A stretch of 64,000 nucleotides of DNA from Promethearchaeota archaeon (GTDB taxonomy: Archaea; Asgardarchaeota; Lokiarchaeia; Sigyniarchaeales; SOKP01). The translations under genes and the position numbers were made by a program. Shown in pieces: positions 10,901-19,153 of the stretch (position 1 is its first letter; each line of letters begins with the position of its first letter). The notes under the pieces were generated by a model. It was not told the DNA's origin and did no database searches. It saw only the letters and a list, made by a program, of their open reading frames with translations. The stretch is from the NCBI GenBank assembly GCA_019058425.1, contig JAHPYZ010000005.1, positions 34,420 through 98,419 of the forward strand, written 5' to 3'.

Positions 10901-12799
10901 GTAGATATCTGGGCAAATAGTTCTGATAAAAAAGAGACGAGTTCAAATACCCAATTTGACGTGTTTAGCGAGTCATTTGTAGAAATAGAAATTCGACATC
11001 TTCACAATTATGAATTTCGATTAACTGGTAATTATATAACATTCTTTATAAACGCATCATTTCCAGACTCTTTTACTTTTTCTGTCGATGGAGCTCTACT
11101 TGAATATAGTAACTATCAGTATGGAGGTGATTTCTTCAATTATTCTATTGATGGATATCCTGTAGGGGATCATAATGTCTCAATTTGGGCAAATTCAACC
11201 GATGGGAAAGAATCTATATCGGAAGCAATCTTTACCGTCTATTCACTTTCAGTCACCATAGTACATATTGAGGAGCTTACAGATTATGAATTTCAGACTA
11301 TAGGACACTTTGTTACATTTAATATTAGTTCGATGTATCCTGATTATTACATCCTTTCAATCGACGGGATTGAAGTAAATAGGTGTGATTATAATAGTGG
11401 AGTCTTTTATGACATCTCAATTGATGGGTATGATACTGGATATCATTCTCTCCTAATTTGGGCTATTGGAGAGGATGGTAAGATTGGTACCGCTTCAAGC
11501 GGATTCAATGTTTATTCCAATTCAAGCGCAATTATTATGATAAATGAAGTTCCTAACTATGAATTTATGACTACAGGACATTATATTAATTTTAGTGTAT
11601 CTTCTTACTTTAACGGAGTGTATAATGTATCAATTGATGGAGTATTGGTAGATAATGGAATATATATTATAGATAAGACTGTCATATGTGTATCCGATGG
11701 ATATTTTATAGGAAATCATAATGTTCTAATTGTCGCAAAAAGTTTTGATGGAAAAGTTGGACAGTATGAGACTGTATTCACTGTATTTTCAAATTCAACA
11801 ACATTAATTACTATTCATGGACTTGAGGGATGTGAGTTTATGTCAACCGGAAATTTTATAAACTTTTCTATAGGTTCAAGCTATCCAGATTATTATACTT
11901 TATGGATAAATAGTATAATGGTAATTTCGGGAAACTATACAAGTGAAGAAATAATTCAATATTCACTTGATAATTATACAGCGATAATAGGGAATTATTC
12001 AGTATATATCTGGGCTATTGGGTTAGATGGGAAAGTAGGAGAATTATATGCTGGATTTAATGTGTATTCAACCTCATCAACCATAATTAGTATTAATATG
12101 CTAAATGATCTTGAATTTCTTTCAAATAATAATACCATGATATTTACTATACATTGTAATCATCCAGACTATTACGAATTATGGATTGATGGTATTCTCC
12201 TGCAAACAGATATTTATAAAAATGAAAATCCAATATCTTTCTCTTTGGATAATTATACATCTATTATTAGGAATCATTCAGTCTTTATTTGGGCAATAGG
12301 GTTAGATGGTAGAATAGGAACAATCACTTCAGATTTTAGAATAATCACCTCATCAATAATAACAATTAACATCACTTGCCTTAATGATTATGAATTCAAT
12401 TCTACTGGTAACAATATATGTTTCGCTCTTTTTTCTGAGTATCCTGATTATTTTATATTCTCAATTAATGAACTTACAATTGATTCAGGAGATTTTATTG
12501 ATGGTCAAAATTTTACTTTTTCCATTGATGGATATGAAATAGGAACTCATAACATTACTATTTGGGCACGAGGGCGAGATGGAAAAGAAACTGAGGTTAT
12601 GATCGCATTTACAGTATATCTAACTAAAGAGATAGAAACTGAAAAAGGAATTGAAATGGAAATAATTTCATCTGCAATTCTTATAACCATCCTTATTAGT
12701 GGCCCAAGTATGGTCCTTATTGGCTCAAGCTTTTATATTCGAAAAAACAATGCAAATAATTCCCTCAAAAAACCATTTCAAGAACGAAGGAAAAAATAG
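7973..12799 (+). CDS. Giant exported protein: prenyltransferase-like toroid plus nine Ig-like repeats and a membrane anchor
   Basis: About 1608 residues. The ORF track starts at a TTG; the ATG three codons later gives a cleaner signal segment (RKQRFLWIVGLFVSLLIFTSF). Residues ~40-700 contain repeated helical units of the type LQATYYALYILDVIG, DNTYFAIVTLDLL and NLLSSYYCIKSLDIF, characteristic of the alpha/alpha toroid of prenyltransferase/squalene-oxidase repeat proteins. From ~725 on there are nine beta-rich repeats of about 90 residues. A hydrophobic helix near the C-terminus (AILITILISGPSMVLIGSSFYI) and a basic tail follow. It is therefore probably a surface protein anchored in the membrane, with many potential N-glycosylation sites (NxS/T). 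No catalytic residues are evident. A paralogue lies at 34988-37891. Confidence 0.8.
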   Translation: MELRKQRFLWIVGLFVSLLIFTSFTKSQLDAKSNEGLDSHPIASANHFDFVSEILDSKLNEYNSSGYFSQIYQPSLQATYYALYILDVIGRTSTINQSKILNFIMSCYNQSSNTFTDDYSQRYLDMNATKTYYPYTSLLEVNCYAILSLEILNSLNQIDEQESIDFIWSCYQPTTSGFIGQPYDSGLPDYFKISTMDNTYFAIVTLDLLMNNWNSYITEKSEIVQYIQHLQSTNTFFWYFGGFENDMDQTIDTIDLFEPNLLSSYYCIKSLDIFGMIDVINLNNFHQFLDGLYDPATFSFQMSHFAFEDYGNIVGTSLGLTSANLTGFTGIDRTEVINFILNNRNNKGLWNYSTDDIYCELIDTYQVIRSLSDSGELSQLSENNKDLISSALFIFNSYQGFSLLSKDYTSTNLLYTIINSFDLYNRTLELDDEYLYSTIEKSLLYYSTSDCEGFLGGLFFEEDLRKYRSFPLEYYYSGNQQHYQEEGAFLVSHRSTSQALASLKILGKLDELGGTHNLTKLLDSILDSQFLMMGYENYGGFLPFLTFSLGTPEYQNEVIYLDYSYFGISVMELLSNYLGLGNLSSLAFDKLALSSYIHNNFYEDVIYQYFSPGYTMNPEILIENTFYAASILKSIDLYDLDEEKIKNFVLDFINYSNIRNIYYSYKISSILDEKIPFNYDLIYQLIGNIYSGELKEYFTTLDKNKIEQEILLWIADMIVNDLGNSFTSIHIDYLEGCKFLSTGNNITFTITSKYTGTYWYWIDGILVDSQTFNSGGETIVYSLDSYTGTIKDYNIKINASVLDGSYEEISTIFSVYSDSSTIVNILSLGNYEFMTTGHNITFSLHSQYPDWYNLSIDNIEVSVGNYTDGEIFTIPIDGYEVGDHNVVIWSRGLDDKEGTASSNFSVYSTSETIITIHSIDNYVYNSTGNLLNFSISSDFPENYTIEIDGILVYEGTYTSNFPILISIDGYIAGVHVVDIWANSSDKKETSSNTQFDVFSESFVEIEIRHLHNYEFRLTGNYITFFINASFPDSFTFSVDGALLEYSNYQYGGDFFNYSIDGYPVGDHNVSIWANSTDGKESISEAIFTVYSLSVTIVHIEELTDYEFQTIGHFVTFNISSMYPDYYILSIDGIEVNRCDYNSGVFYDISIDGYDTGYHSLLIWAIGEDGKIGTASSGFNVYSNSSAIIMINEVPNYEFMTTGHYINFSVSSYFNGVYNVSIDGVLVDNGIYIIDKTVICVSDGYFIGNHNVLIVAKSFDGKVGQYETVFTVFSNSTTLITIHGLEGCEFMSTGNFINFSIGSSYPDYYTLWINSIMVISGNYTSEEIIQYSLDNYTAIIGNYSVYIWAIGLDGKVGELYAGFNVYSTSSTIISINMLNDLEFLSNNNTMIFTIHCNHPDYYELWIDGILLQTDIYKNENPISFSLDNYTSIIRNHSVFIWAIGLDGRIGTITSDFRIITSSIITINITCLNDYEFNSTGNNICFALFSEYPDYFIFSINELTIDSGDFIDGQNFTFSIDGYEIGTHNITIWARGRDGKETEVMIAFTVYLTKEIETEKGIEMEIISSAILITILISGPSMVLIGSSFYIRKNNANNSLKKPFQERRKK
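10140..12625 (+). repeat. Nine tandem Ig-like repeats of ~90 codons
   Basis: Inside the giant exported protein, nine units repeat the pattern: short strand (TIITIH / TIVHIE), then NYEFxxTGxxIxFxIxSxYPDYYxLxIDGI, then xYxxGxxFxxSIDGYxxGxHNVxIWAxGxDGKxG and finally xxFxVYSxS. The repeat resembles an extracellular Ig-like/Big-type beta sandwich. Copies are diverged at the DNA level, so this is an old amplification rather than a recent one. One Cys-containing unit (NRCDYNSG) and the first and sixth units deviate most. Confidence 0.8.
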
Positions 12800-12845
12800 C
12801 TGAGAAAAATTTTATCTGAATCTTAGATTTTTTGTTTCTAACAAC

Positions 12846-14057
12846 CTATTTTCTTCTTATAATTTCATATAATTCTGAAATTTCTCTGATAAGAAATGCA
12901 GTTAATTCTGAAAGTTCATCGTTGATTAATTTTTCAGGTTTTGTATCAAAATAATTATCAATAAGATATTCTATTTGGTCTAAATTATTTAAAATATATT
13001 GTTTAAACTCATCCCAGTTGTCAATTAGTGATGGGATAATATCAAGGGATCTCTCTTCTTTAACTGGTTCTTGCTCAAAGGATGATTTATTTTGGATTCC
13101 AATTCTTCTTAGAATTGAATTAAAGTCTGACTTATCTTCTTCCATTAATTTATATCCTGAAATTTCCATTTGGAACCATGCAGAAATGAAACCTCTTGGA
13201 ATTCCATTTTCCCAATGATGATTTCTTAAATAGTTGTAAAGCTTGTGAGGGTCATATAATTCTTCTAGCTCAAGATGGGCAGGATTAACTCGTTCACTAC
13301 GATATTTATGCAAGAGCTGGACGAATTCTTTGCCAATTTGTCTATTAAAAGAAACACATAATTCATACTCTTTGGAGAAATCTTTCATTGGAATCTTAAT
13401 TGGCTTCTTTGAATCAATAGAATGTATGTCGATTTTAGGGATATTTATATCAAAATATTTACCAGTAAACTCTAATATTTGATTCCAATACCTCTTCTCA
13501 TAATCACCTAAAATCTCATGAAGATTTTCTAAATTCTCATTTTGATTGAGTTCTGTAAAAAGAGTGGTAGCAACTAGTTTTAATTTTTGGATCTTGTCCT
13601 GTAAAATAACCTCATTCTTGGAATCGCTAATTATATCGTTTTCAAATTCTAACTCATTCTCAGTACGCTCATAATTTAAAAATTGGTTGTTTTTCTTGTT
13701 GAAAAATATGAAAGGACTCCCATTTACGAGCTCTCGGAAGTTAGAATTTTCATTAGAATTAATAATACAACGAATACCTTCCAAATTCATTATGTCTTTA
13801 ATTTTATCTTTACTTACATTTGTAATAAAAAATAATGTAGGATTCTGAGAATAGGTGTTACTTTTTTCAAACTCTAAAATCTCCCTTAAGTTATGGAGCG
13901 CGGTTGATTCTAGATCAACAATATTAAATCCAGCTGTGAATATTTCCAACGCGTGAAGGTGTTTGAGATCTACATATGGGAATATGACTAAATTTTTCTG
14001 CTCGAAAAATAGAATGTTCAAAAACTCTGGACGGATAAAATCAGAACCTGTATCCAT
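12846..14057 (-). CDS. Unknown 403-aa protein encoded with roadblock and MglA-like GTPase
   Basis: Not recognised by sequence. The N-terminal ~110 residues look like an alpha/beta fold (KNLVIFPYVDLKHLHALEIFTAG, NPTLFFITNVSKDKIKDIM). The middle is charged and helical, and the C-terminus is helical and acidic. It is the last gene of a three-gene minus-strand operon: roadblock protein (15337-14789), MglA-like GTPase (14765-14103), then this gene 45 bases later. A ribosome site AGGTGA precedes the ATG. The conserved logic of MglA-MglB cassettes suggests this is an effector, adaptor or regulator of the GTPase, which is inference from position. Confidence 0.7.
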   Translation of the reverse strand: MDTGSDFIRPEFLNILFFEQKNLVIFPYVDLKHLHALEIFTAGFNIVDLESTALHNLREILEFEKSNTYSQNPTLFFITNVSKDKIKDIMNLEGIRCIINSNENSNFRELVNGSPFIFFNKKNNQFLNYERTENELEFENDIISDSKNEVILQDKIQKLKLVATTLFTELNQNENLENLHEILGDYEKRYWNQILEFTGKYFDINIPKIDIHSIDSKKPIKIPMKDFSKEYELCVSFNRQIGKEFVQLLHKYRSERVNPAHLELEELYDPHKLYNYLRNHHWENGIPRGFISAWFQMEISGYKLMEEDKSDFNSILRRIGIQNKSSFEQEPVKEERSLDIIPSLIDNWDEFKQYILNNLDQIEYLIDNYFDTKPEKLINDELSELTAFLIREISELYEIIRRK

Positions 14058-14102
14058 TGTTTCACCTTTACTTATAATTATATATTGACTAAAATTATCT
14101 AG

Positions 14103-14765
14103 TTAATCTTTGAAATAATTAAAAATCACTTGTAATATTAAATCTTTAAAACATTCTATTATATTTTTTCCTTGAAGTGCTTCTGTTGGATACACTATAT
14201 ATGTTCCATCGGGATACTTTTCTACGAGTGGTAAACCTAAATTTATCTTAAAGTCTTTTATAGGAATAGCATTCTTTAAATCTCGTTTATTCAACTGGAC
14301 TAAATATGGGATCTCCTTTGGTTTAGCGAAACTTACTAATTCTCTGAAACTTCTTTTATTTTGCTCTATTTTATCGGGATCTGAATCCCCAATAAACATA
14401 ATCCCATCTGCTCCATCCAATACATATTCACGAGTGGAAAGGAATCTCTCTTGTCCTGTGCATGTGACCACATGCGTAATAATATTGAATTTGACATCAT
14501 GCAATGTAAATTTGAACAATAAATATAAAGAATCTTCCCAAAGCGTGCGCCCCTCAGTAGTTTCTATTGAATAACCACGACTTAATTTAAGCAAGTTGAA
14601 CTTTTCACGTAACCTGAAAAAATTAGTTGTTTTTCCACTTTCTCCCGGCCCCCAATAGACTATCTTGAATTGAATCATATTCTCTGAATCATTAAAATCA
14701 AAATCTTCACTTACTTCCACTTTAATCTTATCTAAATTACTTACATCTTTCTGTTCTAATTCCAT
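14103..14765 (-). CDS. MglA-like small GTPase
   Basis: A 220-residue Ras-superfamily protein with a 35-residue N-terminal extension. The P-loop GPGESGKTTN (39-48) and the following architecture match the MglA/prokaryotic Rup group: an ETTEGRTLW switch region, a divergent G3 VTCTGQERF lacking the DxxG aspartate, REYVLDGADGIMFIGDSD, G4 NKRD in LVQLNKRDLKNAIP, and a G5-like TEALQGKN. Loss of the G3 aspartate is also seen in MglA proteins, which have xVPGQ. Such GTPases set polarity or organise membrane processes. Ribosome site AGGTGAT lies just before ATG. The upstream neighbour is a roadblock protein, whose family includes the MglB GTPase-activating partner. Confidence 0.9.
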   Translation of the reverse strand: MELEQKDVSNLDKIKVEVSEDFDFNDSENMIQFKIVYWGPGESGKTTNFFRLREKFNLLKLSRGYSIETTEGRTLWEDSLYLLFKFTLHDVKFNIITHVVTCTGQERFLSTREYVLDGADGIMFIGDSDPDKIEQNKRSFRELVSFAKPKEIPYLVQLNKRDLKNAIPIKDFKINLGLPLVEKYPDGTYIVYPTEALQGKNIIECFKDLILQVIFNYFKD

Positions 14766-14788
14766 TATATCACCTATATATAGGTAAT

Positions 14789-15337
14789 TTAAGATATGGT
14801 TCCGATTTTGTCTTTGAATATCTGCTTCTTTAACTCTTTGATATGTTCTTTTATTTCTTTTTCAGGCATTTTTAGGACATTCTTCATATGTTCATTTCTC
14901 TCAATTTCTTCTTTGATTCGTTGAGAAAACTTACTCATCTGAAGAATCATTACTCCTAAATTTACATCGTTATCAGTCAGAAGAACGATTAAGATATCCC
15001 GTCTTCCTTTCTTTTGCAGTTCTATATCTCCTATAGATTTGACAAAGAGCCTCATATCGCTATAAATAATTGTAGCACGCTCTAAATCTTCCGTCTCAAA
15101 AAAGTCCTGACCTTGCCTTGCAACACCATATAATGCAGCCCCAATTGAACTTAAATCCCAATAATTTAACTTTCTATCAAACCGAGAATCTATAGCAATA
15201 ATTTTAGCATCTTGATCTATTGCAATCAATCCATAGATATACCCCTTACGGGTTAATTTACCGTAGTTATATCTAATATCATCTAACACTTCAGTAATCT
15301 TATTTTCATATAATACCTTAGGTATGTGTGTTATCAT
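14789..15337 (-). CDS. Roadblock/LC7 domain protein (MglB-like partner)
   Basis: 182 residues. The central ~120 residues fit the roadblock fold: YGLIAIDQDAKIIAIDS (first strands), SSIGAALYGVARQGQDFFE (helix), ATIIYSDMRLFVKSIGD and DILIVLLTDNDVNLGVMILQM (later strands), ending in a charged helix (RIKEEIERNEH and onward). Roadblock proteins dimerise and regulate Ras-like GTPases, with MglB acting as GAP for MglA. The gene ends 23 bases before an MglA-like GTPase on the same strand, so a direct functional pair is likely. The long charged C-terminal helix could form a coiled coil with a further partner. Confidence 0.85.
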   Translation of the reverse strand: MITHIPKVLYENKITEVLDDIRYNYGKLTRKGYIYGLIAIDQDAKIIAIDSRFDRKLNYWDLSSIGAALYGVARQGQDFFETEDLERATIIYSDMRLFVKSIGDIELQKKGRRDILIVLLTDNDVNLGVMILQMSKFSQRIKEEIERNEHMKNVLKMPEKEIKEHIKELKKQIFKDKIGTIS

Positions 15338-15439
15338 CTCATTTTTTCCTTTAAATAATAATTTTGTTGATAGAATTTACTGTGAGGAGTATATAAAGAA
15401 AAAAATCGTAAAATTAGACAAAAAATGTAAAGTTTCCTC

Positions 15440-16363
15440 TTAAATTATTTCTAGTTGAGTATTCTTGGTAGAACTAATCTCTTTTTCATTTGAATAGGAA
15501 TTTTCCTTCACTACAACATTAATTAATTTTACACTAGCGCCATTCTCAAGTATTTTTACATATTGTACCGCTTTCAAACCCCAAATATTTACTGTAATTG
15601 AACTGGAGTCATCACTTAGAATAAGCTTTAGTAGAAATGATTTCTCTCCACTTTTTTGCGTGAATTCTTTAAAATCATGAATTTGAATAATACCCTTCAC
15701 AAACCGAATAAAACCCTCTTTATTATAAAGTTCTTCGATAGAATGTTTAGAAGGGATGATATCAAATTGTTTTTCAGTAGATGTTGAGATCGTTTGTTGC
15801 TTCACTTCAGGGAGGATGACTCCCTTTGGAGCTAATACTAACTTTCCCTGCCGACCTAAATGCACTTCTAATTTATCATTTAATCCCTTCTTAGAATATC
15901 CGCCAATAACTTGAATAATTTCTTGCGGTTGAAAGAATCTATTGTCCATAATTTCTGTCTGATCATTCCATAGCACAACCTTTATGCATTCTGACAAGTC
16001 GCATAATTGAATCGAGCCGACTACTCCAGGAGTACCATCTTTTTTTATGAATTCTCTTCGCTCATGAATCTCAGTTAACCTTCCTGCAATGACGATATTT
16101 CTCATATTCTCCGTTATCTCAGAGATTGGAATCGCAAAATCATTATAATCTATGACTTCTTCTGTAATATGCTCCAAAATCTCAGAATTTTCCGAAGAAT
16201 CAACATTTACCCCATTTTCTTTTGCTATTAAATATAAAATTGCTTGCTTAGTCATGAATCCTTGATACTCCGTTTCTTTTTCCTTAACTTGTGCCATTAG
16301 CTCATCTTCACCAATCCCAGCATCTACTAGAGCTTGGAAAATCTCTTCAACTCGTTCAGCCAT
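15440..16363 (-). CDS. RPA-type single-stranded DNA-binding protein (OB folds)
   Basis: 307 residues. The N-terminal helical region (EEIFQALVDAGIGEDELMAQVKEKE ... TKQAILYLIAKENGV) is typical of archaeal replication protein A. It is followed by two OB-fold regions: NIVIAGRLTEIHERREFIKKDG...GSIQLCDLSECIKVVLWNDQT and a second around RFVKGIIQIHDFKEFTQKSGEKSFLLKLILSDDSSSITVNIWG. No zinc finger is visible, so it resembles the shorter archaeal RPAs. It coats single-stranded DNA in replication and repair. FEN1 lies about 1 kb upstream on the same strand. Confidence 0.88.
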   Translation of the reverse strand: MAERVEEIFQALVDAGIGEDELMAQVKEKETEYQGFMTKQAILYLIAKENGVNVDSSENSEILEHITEEVIDYNDFAIPISEITENMRNIVIAGRLTEIHERREFIKKDGTPGVVGSIQLCDLSECIKVVLWNDQTEIMDNRFFQPQEIIQVIGGYSKKGLNDKLEVHLGRQGKLVLAPKGVILPEVKQQTISTSTEKQFDIIPSKHSIEELYNKEGFIRFVKGIIQIHDFKEFTQKSGEKSFLLKLILSDDSSSITVNIWGLKAVQYVKILENGASVKLINVVVKENSYSNEKEISSTKNTQLEII

Positions 16364-16383
16364 TTTTCCTTCAAACCATATTG

Positions 16384-16611
16384 TTATTCAAATACAAATG
16401 GAGAATTATTCATTCGGTAACTCAGTCCAAACGATGTGGCGTTTCTTTGATGAAAAACTTTTGAATGATGGTTCCCATTTCCTAAAGAACAATTCCAACC
16501 ATAATTGTTTCTGTCATTAGTGAAAACAACACCAAATCCATTTGAATGATGAATACAGACATCAAAATTCCTTCTTCCAAAAGAATTCTCATTTCCAAAT
16601 GAAATTATAAA
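16384..16611 (-). pseudogene. Start-less open frame with ~21-residue WNC/RN repeats
   Basis: Seventy-five sense codons without an early start codon, ending in TAA at 16384 and preceded in frame by TGA at 16612. The translation contains three units of 20-22 residues beginning RN (RNFDVCIHHSNG..., RNNYGWNCSLGNG..., RNATSFGLSYRMN...). WNCS and HHSKVF resemble WNCS and NDSRVF in the zinc-ribbon protein at 4467-4859. Codon use is sensible and compositionally unlike the surrounding A/T spacer, so I read it as the tail of a broken gene. It fills most of the 340-base gap between RPA and the next gene. Confidence 0.45.
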
Positions 16612-16702
16612 TCACTTCTTTTTAGCATTTATTTTTTTAATATTTTTGAAAAATAATACCATTGAATATTTATAAAGAAAAAAAGTAGAAATCTAGCACG
16701 AG

Positions 16703-17302
16703 CTATAAATTTTTAATAAATTGTGTGGTTAATCCGATTTTATTACGTGTTCTATGAAAGGCATAGGCGGAACAACAACATAATGCTCGTAGATTAGATT
16801 GGATAATTTTTTGCGGTTTGTTCTTATCTAATAAATCAGTAATATAAATCACAACTGCAACTTGAGTCATAATTTGAGGCCAAAAGCATAAACAATCAAG
16901 CTTCTTCTTTAATCTTCGAGCATTCTCTTTAGCTCTTTTGTAATCGAATACTGGAGCTAATCGATAAATCTTACGTAAATTAATCAGCACTTTCCTCTCT
17001 TGATTCTTTGATTTCAGTGCATGTGGATATTTACTCAAAAATCGTTTAATTTGAATTAGGTTTACTAAAAACTTGCTACAATATTTATGAATAAGAACTG
17101 CGGGAAAATTTAACTTGCTCTTTATTAGATCATATTCTGCTTGAGTCAAAACATAAACTCTCTCATTTCGCGTAAAAGAGATATTACGAAATAGAAAATC
17201 CAAAATTATTGATTTAAATCCATTTTGAGATTTATAGAATTTATTATAGTAATCAGATCCACTATAGTTCTCTGTGTTTTGCTTTTTAAGTGTCTGAGTC
17301 AT
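16703..17302 (-). CDS. Basic helical protein, possibly a diverged cyclin-fold (TFB-like) factor
   Basis: 199 residues, strongly basic. The C-terminal part (FWPQIMTQVAVVIYITDLLD...IIQSNLRALCCCSAYAFHRTRNKIG) resembles the second half of a TFIIB-type cyclin repeat, where a (A)AxxIYIA helix is followed by a DNA-binding helix pair; the upstream helices could complete one repeat. There is no zinc ribbon. If correct it would be a reduced, single-repeat transcription-factor-like protein. It sits between RPA and FEN1. The assignment is tentative; it may simply be an unrelated helical DNA-binding protein. Confidence 0.5.
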   Translation of the reverse strand: MTQTLKKQNTENYSGSDYYNKFYKSQNGFKSIILDFLFRNISFTRNERVYVLTQAEYDLIKSKLNFPAVLIHKYCSKFLVNLIQIKRFLSKYPHALKSKNQERKVLINLRKIYRLAPVFDYKRAKENARRLKKKLDCLCFWPQIMTQVAVVIYITDLLDKNKPQKIIQSNLRALCCCSAYAFHRTRNKIGLTTQFIKNL

Positions 17303-17381
17303 GGTGGTTCAGTGGTTCAATTTAATCTTATATTATGGATATAATAAGAGTATTTAAACAAAAAATGAGAATATACCTTTA

Positions 17382-18476
17382 CTATACTATATTATCAAGA
17401 CTAACCTGTTTTGATTTCGATTGCTCCCTTTCAAACATGAAATGTTTTCTACAGCTATAATAATTATTTTCAAACTTTGTTAAATTCGACTTCACACGGT
17501 CTTTATTGAGGCGATGTTCTTCACATAGTAAAGACATAACTCTCGAGTTATGAGGAGAATTCCACATTATATTACCTGTATCTTTATTGATATCAGGTAG
17601 TAAAAAAAGACTTCTTATTTTTTTTATTATCTCTGAAGTTAAATCTTTAAAATTATATGTTCGATACTCTTTCAATTTAAGCTGTTCAAGAGTCTTGTAT
17701 TTTCTAATGAGTTGTAATGCTTTTTTGGCACCAATCCCTTTGATCCCTGGAAAAAAATCAGTCCCTATCAGAATACCAATATCTACTAATTGAAAGATGG
17801 AGATTTGAAGATTATTCAAATTCCTCTTAAGATCAATTCTTATTGGTTGAATTTTTTGATATTGCCATCTCCCTTGAACTTTCCTTCGTAATGATTTTGA
17901 AAGGTTTTGAATAACATGAGGGCATCCAAATAAGAGGGAATCGAAGTCTTGTGAATTTGAGAAATTTGCGATCCCTTGTTTCACTAAAAAAGCACATTGG
18001 GATTCTGCTGAAGAAGGTGCCTCTATACACGGAATCCCTAATGCTCCGAGAAGTTGCTTAGACTCCCTAATGATATTTTGCCACATGTATTCTTTACCTA
18101 AAGCAATCTGACGTGCTAATTCATAATTATGATTTTGCTGTGCTTCTTTATACCATTGTTGTATAAAAAGAAAATCTTTGAGTTGATCCTTTGTGATCAC
18201 TCTTTTAAGCTCAGAAACTTTCCCATCAAAACAGAAAATTGGAAATATCTTCTTCGAATATAGAAAATTAACTCTATACATTAGTCCATACAAATGGGAG
18301 ATTGGTCTTTGTGTTCTGTCTAGTATTAATCCCGCATAGGTGCTATCTGGATTTTTGCGTGTAAAATTGAACAAACCCATTATTATATTTGGAGCATCAA
18401 TCGATATGATCTTGCCTTGTAAGTCGCGAAAATCAATTTGTTTCCGAACAACTATATTTTGTAATTTAACTCCCAT
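17382..18476 (-). CDS. fen: Flap endonuclease 1 (XPG/FEN1 family)
   Basis: Cleaves 5' flaps during Okazaki fragment maturation and repair. Starts MGVKLQNIV, the canonical FEN1 N-terminus needed for activity. Acidic metal-binding residues are visible in IISIDAPN, IFCFDGK, EAPSSAESQCAFL, NSQDFDSLLFG and LIGTDFFPGIKGIGAKKAL, the last being the helix-hairpin-helix. Length 364 is slightly above the usual ~340. The extreme C-terminus reads KQVSLDNIV, at the place where most archaeal FEN1 proteins have a PCNA-binding box such as QxxLxxWF; here the aromatic pair is missing, so PCNA binding may be weakened or different. Confidence 0.93.
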   Translation of the reverse strand: MGVKLQNIVVRKQIDFRDLQGKIISIDAPNIIMGLFNFTRKNPDSTYAGLILDRTQRPISHLYGLMYRVNFLYSKKIFPIFCFDGKVSELKRVITKDQLKDFLFIQQWYKEAQQNHNYELARQIALGKEYMWQNIIRESKQLLGALGIPCIEAPSSAESQCAFLVKQGIANFSNSQDFDSLLFGCPHVIQNLSKSLRRKVQGRWQYQKIQPIRIDLKRNLNNLQISIFQLVDIGILIGTDFFPGIKGIGAKKALQLIRKYKTLEQLKLKEYRTYNFKDLTSEIIKKIRSLFLLPDINKDTGNIMWNSPHNSRVMSLLCEEHRLNKDRVKSNLTKFENNYYSCRKHFMFEREQSKSKQVSLDNIV

Positions 18477-18640
18477 GATTAGATTACATTTAAATAAAAT
18501 TATAAAAAGGAAAAAAAGAAAGTAAAGTTAGATTTTAACTACCATCCCTTAATGAGATGATACAACCAGGATATTGCTTTAAAAATCTTTATCCTCATAG
18601 ATGAAGAATAAATTATTTATATTTAAACAAAAAAAAGTGA

Positions 18641-18895
18641 TTACTCATCGTCCTCTAATAGATCTTCGCTGAGGGAATTAACAAATTTCCTCATTGTTTC
18701 TTCATCTTTAAACTCGTCTTTAAATGCATCTAGAACGCCACTTTTCTCTTCTTCTGCTAGAATATTATCATCTTCAATGTCACTTTCAAGATCTTCAATT
18801 GAAAAGTTCAGATGACAATCTAAACATTCAATGTGATCATTATACGCTAAAATCTTAGATGAGTGACATCTTGGACAGTAATAACCTGAAGACAT
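18641..18895 (-). CDS. Zinc-ribbon protein with acidic tail
   Basis: The ORF track extends to 19021, but the ATG at 18895 starts directly at a zinc ribbon (MSSGYYCPRCHSSKILAYNDHIECLDCHLNF), and the 42 residues before it are an A/T-derived hydrophobic string unlike the rest. The resulting 84-residue protein has a CxxC-14-CxxC ribbon and a very acidic C-terminal helix (ESDIEDDNILAEEEKSG). Zinc ribbons of this size often belong to RNA polymerase-associated or nucleic-acid-binding proteins. Function unknown. Confidence 0.65.
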   Translation of the reverse strand: MSSGYYCPRCHSSKILAYNDHIECLDCHLNFSIEDLESDIEDDNILAEEEKSGVLDAFKDEFKDEETMRKFVNSLSEDLLEDDE

Positions 18896-19153
18896 GTCTG
18901 GATTAAAAAATACAAATATGTATGTGGTAAATAATATTATGTAGATTGGGAATATAAACCTATCATCGATGTGGTAAAAGAGAAATATGATGGGGAATTT
19001 AATGGGAATTGTATTTATCACCTAACACTATGATTTGATTTCATAAAGATCGTGTACCTATTTAAATAAAAATGCCTTCTTTCGTCATTGGCTTTTTTCT
19101 TTATATATATGTAGAAACATAGAGATACAAAATTCTAATTGTGATAAGAAAAA

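Noticed and set aside
18896-19021. N-terminal extension of the zinc-ribbon ORF
   Set aside because: The 42 extra residues are an A/T-derived hydrophobic string, and an ATG immediately precedes the zinc ribbon.
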